Assembly: GCF_009455685.1 (NCBI RefSeq)
Contig: NZ_QPES01000001.1
Location: 1,302,001 to 1,366,000, forward strand
Origin: Paraburkholderia hayleyella
GTDB taxonomy: Bacteria; Pseudomonadota; Gammaproteobacteria; Burkholderiales; Burkholderiaceae
Direction of reading: 5' to 3'
Length of the DNA stretch: 64,000 nucleotides
Shown here: piece by piece, positions 1 through 8,618 of the stretch
Position numbering within the stretch: the stretch's first letter is position 1
How the letters are laid out: every line of letters starts with the position of its first letter
The notes under the pieces: generated by a model
The model's input: the letters and a program-made list of their open reading frames with translations, nothing else
Databases searched by the model: none
Told to the model about the DNA's origin: nothing
Translations under genes and position numbers: made by a program

Positions 1-800
1 GCGATTACATCGTGTATGAGGCGAATGGCAGCGTCGAGCGTCCACCGCAGGGCCCGCGCCGTATCGAGGCGTTTGGCCGCAGGTTGCAGGTGGCGGCTTA
101 TCCGATTGGCGTGTATCCCGACGAAATCGCCGAACTGGCGAAAGCGGGTGAGCGTGGCCGCCCCGTGCGCATGATGAAAGCCACGTTGCACGCGCGCAAG
201 CTGGTGATGAGCGTGGACCGCCTCGATTATTCGAAAGGGCTGGTCGAGCGTTTCCGGGCGTTCGAGCGTCTGCTCGAACATGCGCCTTGGCAACGCAATC
301 ACGTGTCGTTTCTGCAGATCGCGCCGCCGACGCGGGCTGACATGCATGCTTACCAGGACATCCGCTTGCAGCTGGAAGGCGAGTCGGGCCGGATCAATGG
401 CCGCTTTGCCGAGCTCGACTGGACGCCGATTCGCTATATTCACCGCCAGTACGATCGCGCGGTGCTAGCGGCGTTGTTTCGCACTGCGCATGTTGGCTAC
501 GTGACGCCATTGCGCGACGGCATGAACCTGGTCGCCAAGGAATACGTCGCAGCCCAGGATCCGGCGGACCCTGGCGTGCTGGTGCTCTCACGTTTTGCTG
601 GCGCGGCGCAGGAACTGAATGGCGCGCTGATTGTGAATCCGGTGGATATCGACGGCATGGCCGAGGCACTGGCCCGCGCGCTGGCGATGCCGCTGGCGGA
701 GCGTCAGACGCGCTATGAGGAGATGATGACGCAACTGCGCGAGAACAATGTGTCGGTCTGGCGCGATAACTTCATCCGCGATCTTCAGGCTGCGCGGTAG
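1..800 (+). CDS. otsA: Trehalose-6-phosphate synthase, 3' part (5' end outside window)
   Basis: C-terminal portion of a family GT20 synthase, which transfers glucose from UDP-glucose to glucose-6-phosphate in the cytoplasm (trehalose, osmoprotection). The reading frame is open from base 3, before any start codon, so the gene begins upstream of the window. Family motifs seen: SVDRLDYSKGL (sugar-nucleotide site), then PPTRADMHAY, a conserved HRQYDR segment, the LRDGMNLVAKEY motif and the closing LVLSRFAGAAQEL. These match the second Rossmann half of OtsA closely. The gene ends only four bases from the stop of the convergent ABC exporter, so the two transcripts must share or overlap termination. 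Identity is secure; only the truncation is imposed by the window edge. Confidence 0.95.
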   Translation, partial: DYIVYEANGSVERPPQGPRRIEAFGRRLQVAAYPIGVYPDEIAELAKAGERGRPVRMMKATLHARKLVMSVDRLDYSKGLVERFRAFERLLEHAPWQRNHVSFLQIAPPTRADMHAYQDIRLQLEGESGRINGRFAELDWTPIRYIHRQYDRAVLAALFRTAHVGYVTPLRDGMNLVAKEYVAAQDPADPGVLVLSRFAGAAQELNGALIVNPVDIDGMAEALARALAMPLAERQTRYEEMMTQLRENNVSVWRDNFIRDLQAAR

Positions 801-804
801 CGGT

Positions 805-2637
805 TCAGGCCGGCTGCTGCTCGTCGACTTTCTTGCCACCGAGATGCAGCGTGGCTTTGCCGTGCTGCTTCGACAGGAGCTCGTTATAAAGCCCTGGGCG
901 GTTGCGCAGGATTTCCGGGCTGCCATCGTCGATCACCTTGCCGTTGCTCATGACAATGATGCGGTCGAAGTGATGCAGCGTCGACAGCCGGTGTGCAATC
1001 GCAATCACGGTGCGGCCGGTCATCAGGCGATCGAGCGCGTGCTGGATGGCTTCTTCAGAGGCGCTGTCGAGTGCCGAGGTCGCTTCGTCCAGCAGCAGGA
1101 TGGGTGCGTTCTTCAAAATGGCGCGGGCGATGGCGATACGCTGCCGCTGGCCACCCGAGAGCTTGACGCCGCGGTCGCCCACGATGGTGTCATAGCCATC
1201 CGGCATGGCTTCGATGAAATCGGCGCAACGCGCTTCACGCGCGGCTGCGAACACGTCTTCGCGGCTCGCGTCTGGCCGCCCGTAGGCGATGTTTTCATAC
1301 ACTGAACGGTGGAGCAGCGAGATGTCTTGCGGCACCAGCGCAATTGCGTGGCGCAGGCTTTCTTGCGTGGTGCTGGCGATATCCTGGCCATCAATCCTGA
1401 TCTGGCCGCCCTGGGTTTCATAAAAGCGCTGCAGCAACGCCAGTACTGTCGATTTGCCCGCGCCGGATTTGCCGATGAGCCCGACGCGCTGGCCTGCAGC
1501 GATATGCAGGTCAAAGTGATCGAGGATTGGCCTGCGGCGCGGATAGGCAAACGTGACGTTTTCGAAATCGACCTGACCGCCTTGCGGGATGAGTTCGGTC
1601 GCGTTTGGCCGGTCTGGCATGCCATGCGGCTCCAGCAGGGTTTTGACCGCTTCGGCGAGCCGTGCAACGTGTTGCGTCACATCCACCAGGGCCACGGCCA
1701 AGTCGCGTGTGCCATGCAGGATGGTGAACCCGAGCGAGCTGACCAGCACGATATCGCCTGAGGTCGCCCGGCCCTGATCCCAGAGCCATAAGGCCCAGCC
1801 GAGAAGCCCGGCCGATAGCAGCGCGGTGATCACCGCATGCAGCAGGCGCAGCTTCTCGAGATAGAGCAGGCTTTGCTGGCGCGCCTCCATTTCGGCTTTC
1901 ACGGTGGTGCCAAAACGGGCCTGTTCCCGCAGCGTCATGCCAAACGCACGGACCAGCCCCATGTTGCTGATGACATCGACCAGTTCGCCATCGACCGAGG
2001 CGGCTCGCGTTGCAAACTGGTGGTGCCGCGCAGAGCCCCGTCCGGCGAGCCTGAAGAGCACCACGGCGAGAATGGCTGAGCAACTGAGCAAGCCCGCCGC
2101 CATCAGCGGATTGACCGTGACGATCATCACGATCGCCCCGAGTACCGCGATGCATGGCGGCAGCACGTTCCACGCCATGGTGTTTTCAGCGGTGTAAATC
2201 GCATTCGAGGTGGCCGTGATACGGCTGGCCAGCATGCCAGGCTGCCGCTCGGCGTAATAGGTGGGGGAGTGGCCGCTCAGATACTGGAACAGGTCGCGCC
2301 GCAAATCTCCGGTGACCGTGACGAAGGTGTGGGCGGCCACCCAGCCGCCCACACGCCATAGCAGGTTATCGGCGGCGATCAGGCCAACGAGGATGGCAAA
2401 CGCGCCCCAGAGCGGGCCGGGATGGTGCCGGCCCGCACCGAGCACGTCGATCAGATGTTTGATCGCGTATTGGGATGCGAGCGCGCAGCCGACTGCCGCC
2501 AGCACGCTGCACAGGATGACCCCGTGTGCGAGCGGATGGCGGCGGATATAGAGCAGGAGAAACGCCAGCGGCCGGTGAGCGTAGCGGGCCAACCGGGCGT
2601 TCTGGGCATTTCGCTGGACGAGGGTAAGAGGTTCCAA
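805..2637 (-). CDS. ABC exporter, fused permease and ATPase (MsbA-like architecture)
   Basis: A 610-residue half-transporter with an N-terminal six-helix exporter domain (about residues 25-335) followed by an ATPase domain. Walker A is GKSGAGKS at 389-396, the signature LSGGQ at 493-497, and Walker B ILLLDEA at 513-519. It should act as a homodimer in the inner membrane, moving a lipid, peptide or drug outward. The substrate cannot be read from sequence. The ORF opens with TTG at 2637 with no clear ribosome site, and no later in-frame ATG precedes the first membrane segment, so the start is uncertain. It is convergent with otsA and divergent from the GT4 gene. The position next to glycan genes makes envelope export plausible but unproven. 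Confidence 0.88.
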   Translation of the reverse strand: MEPLTLVQRNAQNARLARYAHRPLAFLLLYIRRHPLAHGVILCSVLAAVGCALASQYAIKHLIDVLGAGRHHPGPLWGAFAILVGLIAADNLLWRVGGWVAAHTFVTVTGDLRRDLFQYLSGHSPTYYAERQPGMLASRITATSNAIYTAENTMAWNVLPPCIAVLGAIVMIVTVNPLMAAGLLSCSAILAVVLFRLAGRGSARHHQFATRAASVDGELVDVISNMGLVRAFGMTLREQARFGTTVKAEMEARQQSLLYLEKLRLLHAVITALLSAGLLGWALWLWDQGRATSGDIVLVSSLGFTILHGTRDLAVALVDVTQHVARLAEAVKTLLEPHGMPDRPNATELIPQGGQVDFENVTFAYPRRRPILDHFDLHIAAGQRVGLIGKSGAGKSTVLALLQRFYETQGGQIRIDGQDIASTTQESLRHAIALVPQDISLLHRSVYENIAYGRPDASREDVFAAAREARCADFIEAMPDGYDTIVGDRGVKLSGGQRQRIAIARAILKNAPILLLDEATSALDSASEEAIQHALDRLMTGRTVIAIAHRLSTLHHFDRIIVMSNGKVIDDGSPEILRNRPGLYNELLSKQHGKATLHLGGKKVDEQQPA

Positions 2638-3180
2638 TTGCGCGTGAGGATTGAAGGAATCGGTTTGCTGTCATCGGCCGTTCTGGCGATGGGGGCGGGT
2701 GCCGCAAGGGCGAATGCCTCGCATTGTAAACATGCTGAAGCCAATATCTAGCGCTGTGGCACAGAGTTTGATGCAGCTTTGCAGGCCTCCAGGTATGTCG
2801 TCTGGCTGCCGCAGTTTGCCATGTTGTACGGCTTATATCCTAAAAATAGGATGGGGCAACGGGCCGTGCGTTGTGTATCAGGAAGCCCAGGGTGTTTTCA
2901 AGATATAATTACAAATTGCATTCAATGACGGGCGTATGGCACGGCTAGTGTTGTCAGACGGTATAACCCTGAGATAAAACAAGGGTTTGCAAAATGTGTC
3001 CGTTTTGTAACAGGGTAAAGACTTTGAAATAGTGCTGTCGCCAGTGGGGTCCGGTCCAGATAATCGCCAGGCGTTGACGCTATGAAAAGACCGTTGAACG
3101 TGTCAACGGAAGGTCCATCCGTGCGTTAATCCCGTGCCTTTACCTGCTTTTTGCCTGATATTTTTCGAGGAGTTACCCCT
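2638..3180. other. Long divergent intergenic region with two inverted repeats
   Basis: A 543-base leader between the ABC exporter (-) and the GT4 gene (+), AT-richer than its flanks in the middle. No credible ORF is present. Two small perfect inverted repeats are visible: ATCCTA-AAAA-TAGGAT at 2837-2852 and CCGTTGA-ACGTG-TCAACGG at 3091-3109. The first looks like an operator. The second could be a hairpin in the 5' leader of the GT4 mRNA. A good ribosome site (GAGGAG) lies just before the GT4 start. Confidence 0.5.
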
Positions 3181-4242
3181 ATGCGAATCGCTCAAATCGC
3201 TCCGTTACACGAAGCGGTTCCTCCCAAGCTGTACGGCGGCACAGAACGGGTGGTGTCTTACCTGACCGAAGCGCTGGTCGAACAAGGGCATGACGTGACG
3301 CTTTTTGCCAGCGGGGATTCCCAAACCTCGGCAAAACTCGAAGCGTTCTGGCCGCAGGCCTTGCGTCTCGATCCGACGATTCGTGACACGATGGCGCCGC
3401 ATATGTTGTTGCTGGAAGAAGTCCGTCGTCGCGCTGACGAATTCGATGTGCTGCATTTCCATATCGACTATTACCCTTTCTCGCTGTTCTCGCGCCAGTC
3501 GGTGCCTTTCCTGACGACGCTGCATGGCCGGCTCGACCTGCCTGAACTACAACCTGTTTTCAATACCTTTAGTGATGTGCCGGTGGTGTCGATTTCGGAC
3601 AACCAGCGCAGCCCGCTACCGCAAGCCAACTGGCTCTCCACCGTTTATCACGGCTTGCCGGAAAACCTGCTGACCCCACAAGATGTCAAGCCAAGTTATC
3701 TCGCGTTTCTCGGCCGTATTTCGCCGGAAAAACGGCTGGATACCGCCATTCGCATCGCAGGCCAGGCGGGCATGCCAATCAAGATCGCCGCGAAGCTTGA
3801 CCGTGCTGATCGCGCTTATTACGACGAAGTCATCAAGCCGCTCATGTCGTTGCCACACGTTGAATACATCGGCGAAATCGGCGAAGCCGAAAAAGCCGAA
3901 TTCCTCGGTAACGCGCACGCTTTGCTGTTTCCGATCGACTGGCCGGAGCCGTTTGGTCTGGTGATGATCGAAGCCATGGCGTGTGGCACGCCGGTGATCG
4001 CCTTCAAGCGCGGCTCGGTGCCGGAAGTGATCGAAAACGGTGTGTCGGGTTTTGTCGTCGAAGACGAAATCAGCGCGGTGGCCGCCGTCAAGCGTTTGTC
4101 GTCGCTGCCGCGCAGCCGGGTGCGCGAGGCTTTTGAAGCCCGTTTTTCATCGAAAGTGATGGCGCAAAACTACGTGGCTTCCTACGAAGCGCTGTTGCGG
4201 CAACAACGCCGTACCGTGTTGCGCGAAGTGAACGCCATCTGA
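3181..4242 (+). CDS. Glycosyltransferase family 4
   Basis: A 353-residue GT-B retaining glycosyltransferase. The ATG at 3181 is chosen over an upstream in-frame ATG at 3151 because GAGGAG lies about eight bases before it and the protein then opens with MRIAQIAPL, typical of the family. The N-terminal acceptor half contains PPKLYGGTERVV. The C-terminal donor half contains the diagnostic EPFGLVMIEAMACGTPV motif (the E-x7-E pair that binds the nucleotide sugar). Such proteins transfer sugars from NDP-sugar donors in the cytoplasm. Whether this one makes exopolysaccharide, LPS or a glycolipid is not decidable here. It stands as a single gene with a long leader, suggesting its own regulation. Confidence 0.85.
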   Translation: MRIAQIAPLHEAVPPKLYGGTERVVSYLTEALVEQGHDVTLFASGDSQTSAKLEAFWPQALRLDPTIRDTMAPHMLLLEEVRRRADEFDVLHFHIDYYPFSLFSRQSVPFLTTLHGRLDLPELQPVFNTFSDVPVVSISDNQRSPLPQANWLSTVYHGLPENLLTPQDVKPSYLAFLGRISPEKRLDTAIRIAGQAGMPIKIAAKLDRADRAYYDEVIKPLMSLPHVEYIGEIGEAEKAEFLGNAHALLFPIDWPEPFGLVMIEAMACGTPVIAFKRGSVPEVIENGVSGFVVEDEISAVAAVKRLSSLPRSRVREAFEARFSSKVMAQNYVASYEALLRQQRRTVLREVNAI

Positions 4243-4402
4243 GCGCAAACCGGGCTGTTAGATCAGGCAGCCATTTGCCTTGTCGCTAGTCTGGGCTCAA
4301 TGATGACAACGCCTCAGGGGCTTGTGCCCTTGGGGCGTTGTGCTGTGTGCGGCGTACTCCCAGCCGACGTTTTTCGGTTACAGGTAAAAAGGTTTTCACC
4401 CT

Positions 4403-4438
4403 CTGACTAGTCAGGGCCTCCGGCATTGTCCCTATAAT
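4403..4438 (+). promoter_or_regulatory. Candidate promoter with overlapping palindromic operator
   Basis: A consensus -10 box TATAAT occurs at 4433-4438, about 80 bases before the membrane-protein gene. A perfect 12-base palindrome CTGACTAGTCAG (4403-4414) covers the place where the -35 hexamer would lie. No good -35 consensus is present, which fits a promoter that depends on or is blocked by a bound protein. This is inference from sequence only. Confidence 0.45.
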
Positions 4439-4516
4439 GGCCGGGCCGTGAACCGGGAGTCGGTCAATCTGGACTCTGGAATCGGGCCAACCCATGACGG
4501 ATGACAGGAGGATGCC

Positions 4517-5386
4517 TTGGCGAGCACGCAAGAAACGCAAGCGAATACGATACCCGGTGCCGGGACGGTTTTCGCGTTGCGCGCCATCGGGCTCGTGATT
4601 CTGGTGCGCTGGCTGTATTCGCTGTCGCACATGAGTCTGGCGGACGCGCTGTCCATCATGCAGTCGTCGCCATGGGCCTATGTCAATCTGGTGTTTGTAT
4701 TTTTGCTGGTTTTTCAGCCGGGTGCGCGTCCTCGCGCTGAGCGCCCCTTTCATCCGTTACCGCAATGGTTGCGGCAGGCGCTACGGCTTTTTGCTTTCTT
4801 TGGGTTTCTGTTTGCGGCATGGTCGGTCGGCGCTTTTGTCTGGACCGCTGGCTTGCGCCGTGCGTTAGCGGCTGTCGCCGAGACCAACGGCTGGCTTGTG
4901 GCGGCGCCCACGCTATATGCGGTGGTTATCTGGATTTGTCGTCCGCGGCCGTTATGGCGTAGCAATTTCGCCGCACGGCGTTTTGCGCTTGGGCGGTACG
5001 CCGTCGCACTGGACGCCGCGACGCGCACCGTGAGTGTATGGGCAGAGAGCCGCAAACTGGGCCAGTACGATGCACGTGAGCTTTGGCTGCGCTGGCCTGG
5101 CAAGCCGGTGGTGCCGCGCACGGTGCCGTTACTGATGCCGCCAGCGGGAGCCCATGAGGAGGGAGGCGAACCTCAGCGCTCCACGTTCGAACCTCGCGTT
5201 TCAGTTGCAGCCCGGTCAGTGCCCGCAAAGAGCGGGCGTGGGCCGCGCTGGGCGAAAGTCGAGCTGTTGTGGGATTCGCCCGCGACGGCGGGACATAACC
5301 GTCAGCGGGTGTTTCAGACAGCGCTTGCTAGCGCACGTGACCGGGCTGCGGTTGTGGCGCTCGACCGGGCATTGCGGGAAAGCTGA
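4517..5386 (+). CDS. Unknown membrane protein with cytoplasmic C-terminal domain
   Basis: I do not recognise this 289-residue protein. The start is TTG at 4517, supported by AGGAGG five bases upstream, an unusually strong ribosome site for a weak codon. The N-terminal half has about four hydrophobic stretches (around residues 20-35, 55-68, 88-110 and 125-140). The C-terminal half is soluble and rich in Arg, Ala and Pro, with conserved-looking WAESRKLGQYDARELWLRW. Nothing catalytic is visible. It stands alone downstream of GT4 with its own TATAAT box, and is convergent with cysC. Confidence 0.7.
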   Translation: MASTQETQANTIPGAGTVFALRAIGLVILVRWLYSLSHMSLADALSIMQSSPWAYVNLVFVFLLVFQPGARPRAERPFHPLPQWLRQALRLFAFFGFLFAAWSVGAFVWTAGLRRALAAVAETNGWLVAAPTLYAVVIWICRPRPLWRSNFAARRFALGRYAVALDAATRTVSVWAESRKLGQYDARELWLRWPGKPVVPRTVPLLMPPAGAHEEGGEPQRSTFEPRVSVAARSVPAKSGRGPRWAKVELLWDSPATAGHNRQRVFQTALASARDRAAVVALDRALRES

Positions 5387-5416
5387 ACAGACTGGCGCGC
5401 CAGCCGTGTGCTTGAT

Positions 5417-5986
5417 TCAGCCGCATTGATCTGCGCAGCTGCGGCTGGTTTCCTGCGGCAGCATATGCAAGACGTACCCGACCGCTTCTTCAAGACTGCT
5501 CGCCGTGGTGTCGATGAGCCAGTCAGGGGTGAGCGGCGCATCGTAGTTCGCGGAGACCCCAGTGAACTGCTGCATTTCACCACGTTGCGCCTTGGCGTAC
5601 ATGCCTTTGGGATCGCGTTTCATGCACAAGGCGAGTGGCGCGCGAATATAGGTTTCGATAAACCCATGGCCCACAATCGAGCGTGCGAGCGTGCGGTGCG
5701 CGCTGGAGGGCGAAATCGTGGCGACCAGCACGATAAAACCTTGCTGCTGAAACAGCTTGGCGACGTGAGCCGTGCGCCGGATATTTTCGATCCGGCTCGT
5801 TTCCGAATAGTCGAGATCGGAGCACAGGCTTTTGCGCAGCACGTCCCCGTCAAGCACGATTGACCGGCTGCCGAGCGCCGTGAAGGCCTGGTGCAGGGCG
5901 TTGGCAAGTGTCGATTTACCGGCGCCAGGCAAGCCTGTCATCCAGATCACAGGAGTGGGGGGCGTAATTTGAAGGGCAGAAGACAT
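5417..5986 (-). CDS. cysC: Adenylylsulfate (APS) kinase
   Basis: A 189-residue P-loop kinase converting adenylylsulfate plus ATP to PAPS. Walker A is GLPGAGKST at residues 18-26. The family segments LDGDVLRKSLCSDLDYSE, ENIRRTAHVA and KGMYAKAQRGEMQQFTG (APS-binding region) are all present. The ATG at 5986 is preferred; a TTG four codons earlier is possible. Length fits a stand-alone CysC. It is far from the sulfate operon at 28-34 kb. That operon's reductase looks like the APS-using type, so this enzyme may supply PAPS for sulfation rather than for cysteine. No sulfotransferase is visible in the window. Confidence 0.92.
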   Translation of the reverse strand: MSSALQITPPTPVIWMTGLPGAGKSTLANALHQAFTALGSRSIVLDGDVLRKSLCSDLDYSETSRIENIRRTAHVAKLFQQQGFIVLVATISPSSAHRTLARSIVGHGFIETYIRAPLALCMKRDPKGMYAKAQRGEMQQFTGVSANYDAPLTPDWLIDTTASSLEEAVGYVLHMLPQETSRSCADQCG

Positions 5987-6566
5987 AGTTTTTCTCAAAA
6001 AGCACCGAAGGTTCGTTCGGGCGTTTTGTTCCGATGCTTAAACTGGGCTTTTGCAAGACAGCTAAATTAATGAGTCTGAGTGGCGACCAGTATGAATTCG
6101 CATCGGGATAATCTTAAAAAAAGAATGGTGTCAGCCTGGGTCTGCTACAGGCGATACCTAGCTCTATAGGTAACATTTCAGAAAAATTGGTTCGCATTTT
6201 AGACGATTTTTTTGAGATCATCCTTGGGCATCACAGAGCGCATGGCTCACGGCCTGAATGCTCTGGAGCGTATGAGGGGCGCCGTGTAAAATTCTCGCCT
6301 GGCTGGGAAGTTCACGGCAAGCCGCTAGCGTTATTGGGGCCACACCTCAGGGCCATAGCGCAGGATGGGGGCGATCCCGTTTCGTTTTCTTTCGTTTTCG
6401 TTTCATTCCGTTTCTGAAAAAGTACGACAAACGGGCTTGCCCGGCCGGTTATCTGCCGGATTGAGTCAGCCGCACGTTACTATTTGTCGACATTTTTGCT
6501 CTCTGGGCCTGGAGGCGCGTTTTGCCTTCAGGCCTCCTTCATTCCGTTCTCTTAAGACAAACGTTT
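5987..6566. other. Intergenic region upstream of the surface-glycan genes
   Basis: A 580-base stretch between divergent cysC and wbpM. Short ORFs here lack family features and look spurious. A pyrimidine-rich tract built from TTTCGTTTTC-like units lies at about 6378-6415. I looked for the ops/JUMPstart core GGCGGTAG on both strands and did not find it. Long leaders like this are common before O-antigen operons. Confidence 0.4.
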
Positions 6567-8444
6567 ATGAGCAGATCCAAGTCATCCTGGCTATCGCTGG
6601 CAGCGTTCGGATTCGATCTGGGCGTGGTGGTGGCAACCTGGCTGGCCGCCTATGTCATCCGTTTTAACGGCCCGGTGCCACAGGATTTCTGGCTCGGCGG
6701 CATGCGGGCGCTGGTGGGCGTGGTGCTTGTTTATGCGGCGATGTTCCGGATTTTCGGTCTGTATCGCGGTATGTGGGTGTTTGCCAGCCTGCCGGATCTC
6801 TTGCGTATTTCCAAAGCAGTGGCCGCCGGCGCGCTGATTGTGATGACGGGGGCCGTGATGTTGCAGCCCTCGCCGATCATTCCGCGTTCAGTGCTGGTGG
6901 TATCTCCTTTGCTGTTATTTCTGGTGATGGGCGGCTCCCGTGCGTTGTACCGTGCCGCCAAAGAGTTCCATCTGTATGGCGGCCTGATTGCACAAGGCAA
7001 GCCCGTGATTGTGATTGGGGCAGGCTCGGCGGGTGCGAGCCTTGCGCGCGAACTGTCGCGCTCGGGAGAATGGCGGCTCGTGGGTTTGCTTGACGACGAT
7101 CCAGCCAAGCAGCGGCGCGAAATTTATGGTCACAGGGTGCTGGGTCCGATCGAGCAGCTTCAGGATTGGGCCACGCAGTTGAAGGTCGAAGACGCGATCA
7201 TTGCGATTCCTTCGGCTTCGGTGGATGCGCAGCGCCGCGCGGCCACGGTGTGCGTGCGCGCGGGAGTGCGGGCGATGGTTTTGCCCGCGTTGACCGCGCT
7301 CACGCAGGGTCAGGCATTTTTGTCGCAGGTGCGGCACATCGATCTGGAAGATTTGCTGGGCCGCGAGGCGGTCAAGATCGACATGCCGCATGTCGAAGCG
7401 ATGCTGCAAGGCCGGGTGGCGATGGTGACCGGCGCGGGCGGCTCGATCGGTTCTGAACTATGCCGCCAGATTCTGCGCTTCGCGCCTGCGCAACTGATTG
7501 CGCTCGATCTGTCCGAATACGCGATGTATCGCCTTGTCGAGGAGCTGCATGAGCGTTTTCCGGATTTACCCGTGGTCCCGGTGGTCGGTGACGCGAAAGA
7601 TTCACTGCTGCTCGACCAGGTGCTGGCGCGCTATACGCCGCACATTGTGTTTCATGCCGCGGCTTACAAGCATGTGCCGTTAATGGAAGAGCTGAATGCC
7701 TGGCAGGCGGTGCGCAATAACGTGCTGGGCACGTATCGCGTGGCGCGGGCGGCGATTCGTCATGATGTGCGGCGTTTTGTCCTGATCTCGACGGACAAGG
7801 CGGTCAATCCGACTAACGTGATGGGCGCCAGCAAACGTCTGGCTGAAATGGTGTGCCAGGCGTTGCAGCAAACCAGTCCGCGCACGCAGTTTGAAACCGT
7901 TCGTTTTGGCAATGTGCTGGGTAGTGCGGGCAGTGTGATTCCGAAGTTCCAGCAGCAAATTGCCAAAGGCGGGCCCGTTACCGTTACCCATCCAGAAATC
8001 ACCCGTTTTTTCATGACGATTCCCGAAGCCTCGCAACTGGTGTTGCAGGCCTCAAGCATGGGCCGGGGCGGTGAGATCTTTATTCTGGACATGGGCTCGC
8101 CGGTCAAGATCGTCGATCTGGCGCGCGACCTGATCCGGCTGTATGGCTTTGGCGAAGGACAAATCCGGATTGTTTTCACCGGGCTGCGGCCGGGTGAGAA
8201 ACTCTACGAAGAACTGCTGGCCGATGACGAGGCCACCACGCGCACGCCGCATCCCAAACTGCGCATTGCCCAGGCGCGTGAAGTGGACGGCGATTTCCTC
8301 GATGAATTGCTGCCGTGGCTGTTGCAGCAGCGTATTCCTGGCGATGACGAGGTTCGGCGTGACCTGCGGCGCTGGGTACGGGAGTATCAGCCGATGTCGG
8401 TGCCGGTGTTGCAAAGCGTCAGCACACGGGGGTTGTCGGGCTGA
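6567..8444 (+). CDS. wbpM: Membrane-bound nucleotide-sugar 4,6-dehydratase, WbpM/CapD family
   Basis: A 625-residue protein starting at the ATG at 6567 (MSRSKSSW). About four N-terminal membrane helices are followed by a first Rossmann domain (GAGSAGASLARELS, LLDDD) and a C-terminal extended-SDR domain (VTGAGGSIGSEL). The catalytic segment reads STDKAVNPTNVMGASKRLAEM: the usual Tyr of Y-x3-K is Met, as known for WbpM and FlaA1. By family, it converts UDP-GlcNAc to the 4-keto-6-deoxy sugar used for QuiNAc or FucNAc in O-antigen. It is first of three co-directional genes with wbpV- and wbpL-like functions; a hairpin terminator sits directly after it. Confidence 0.93.
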   Translation: MSRSKSSWLSLAAFGFDLGVVVATWLAAYVIRFNGPVPQDFWLGGMRALVGVVLVYAAMFRIFGLYRGMWVFASLPDLLRISKAVAAGALIVMTGAVMLQPSPIIPRSVLVVSPLLLFLVMGGSRALYRAAKEFHLYGGLIAQGKPVIVIGAGSAGASLARELSRSGEWRLVGLLDDDPAKQRREIYGHRVLGPIEQLQDWATQLKVEDAIIAIPSASVDAQRRAATVCVRAGVRAMVLPALTALTQGQAFLSQVRHIDLEDLLGREAVKIDMPHVEAMLQGRVAMVTGAGGSIGSELCRQILRFAPAQLIALDLSEYAMYRLVEELHERFPDLPVVPVVGDAKDSLLLDQVLARYTPHIVFHAAAYKHVPLMEELNAWQAVRNNVLGTYRVARAAIRHDVRRFVLISTDKAVNPTNVMGASKRLAEMVCQALQQTSPRTQFETVRFGNVLGSAGSVIPKFQQQIAKGGPVTVTHPEITRFFMTIPEASQLVLQASSMGRGGEIFILDMGSPVKIVDLARDLIRLYGFGEGQIRIVFTGLRPGEKLYEELLADDEATTRTPHPKLRIAQAREVDGDFLDELLPWLLQQRIPGDDEVRRDLRRWVREYQPMSVPVLQSVSTRGLSG

Positions 8445-8483
8445 AGTGCGGGTGGGGCTTCATGATTGCCCGATGGGCGGGTT

Positions 8484-8522
8484 GGATGGCAGCTAAGGAT
8501 GGTAGCTAAGGATGGCAGCCAA
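8484..8522 (+). repeat. Three 13-base tandem repeats
   Basis: Unit GGATGGCAGCTAA is repeated at 8484, 8497 and 8510, with one change in each of the second and third copies. The third copy provides the left arm of the terminator hairpin that follows, so all three copies could compete for the same right arm. Confidence 0.85.
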
Positions 8523-8557
8523 GGTGGGTTCATACCATCTCGGCTGCCATCATTTTT
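8511..8557 (+). terminator. Rho-independent terminator between wbpM and the wbpV-like gene
   Basis: GATGGCAGCC (8511-8520) pairs with GGCTGCCATC (8542-8551). An inner AGGTGG/CCATCT helix extends the stem, and the hairpin is followed by ATTTTTT. It would stop or attenuate + strand transcription before the next glycan gene. Confidence 0.8.
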
Positions 8558-8618
8558 TGTGCCCGGCAGGGGCCGGATTCTGCGCGGCTTCGGCGGATGT
8601 CTGGGGGAGAAACGGAAG

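Noticed and set aside
748..1305. 185-residue ORF on +
   Set aside because: Lies opposite the ABC exporter ATPase domain, whose motifs are complete; shadow of high-GC coding.
4307..4340. Hairpin CAACGCC...GGCGTTG after GT4 as a Rho-independent terminator
   Set aside because: Stem is interrupted and no T run follows; too weak to call.
6187..6417. 76-residue ORF on + before wbpM
   Set aside because: Ends in a pyrimidine-rich tract giving Phe/Ser/Val; no ribosome site or recognisable features.
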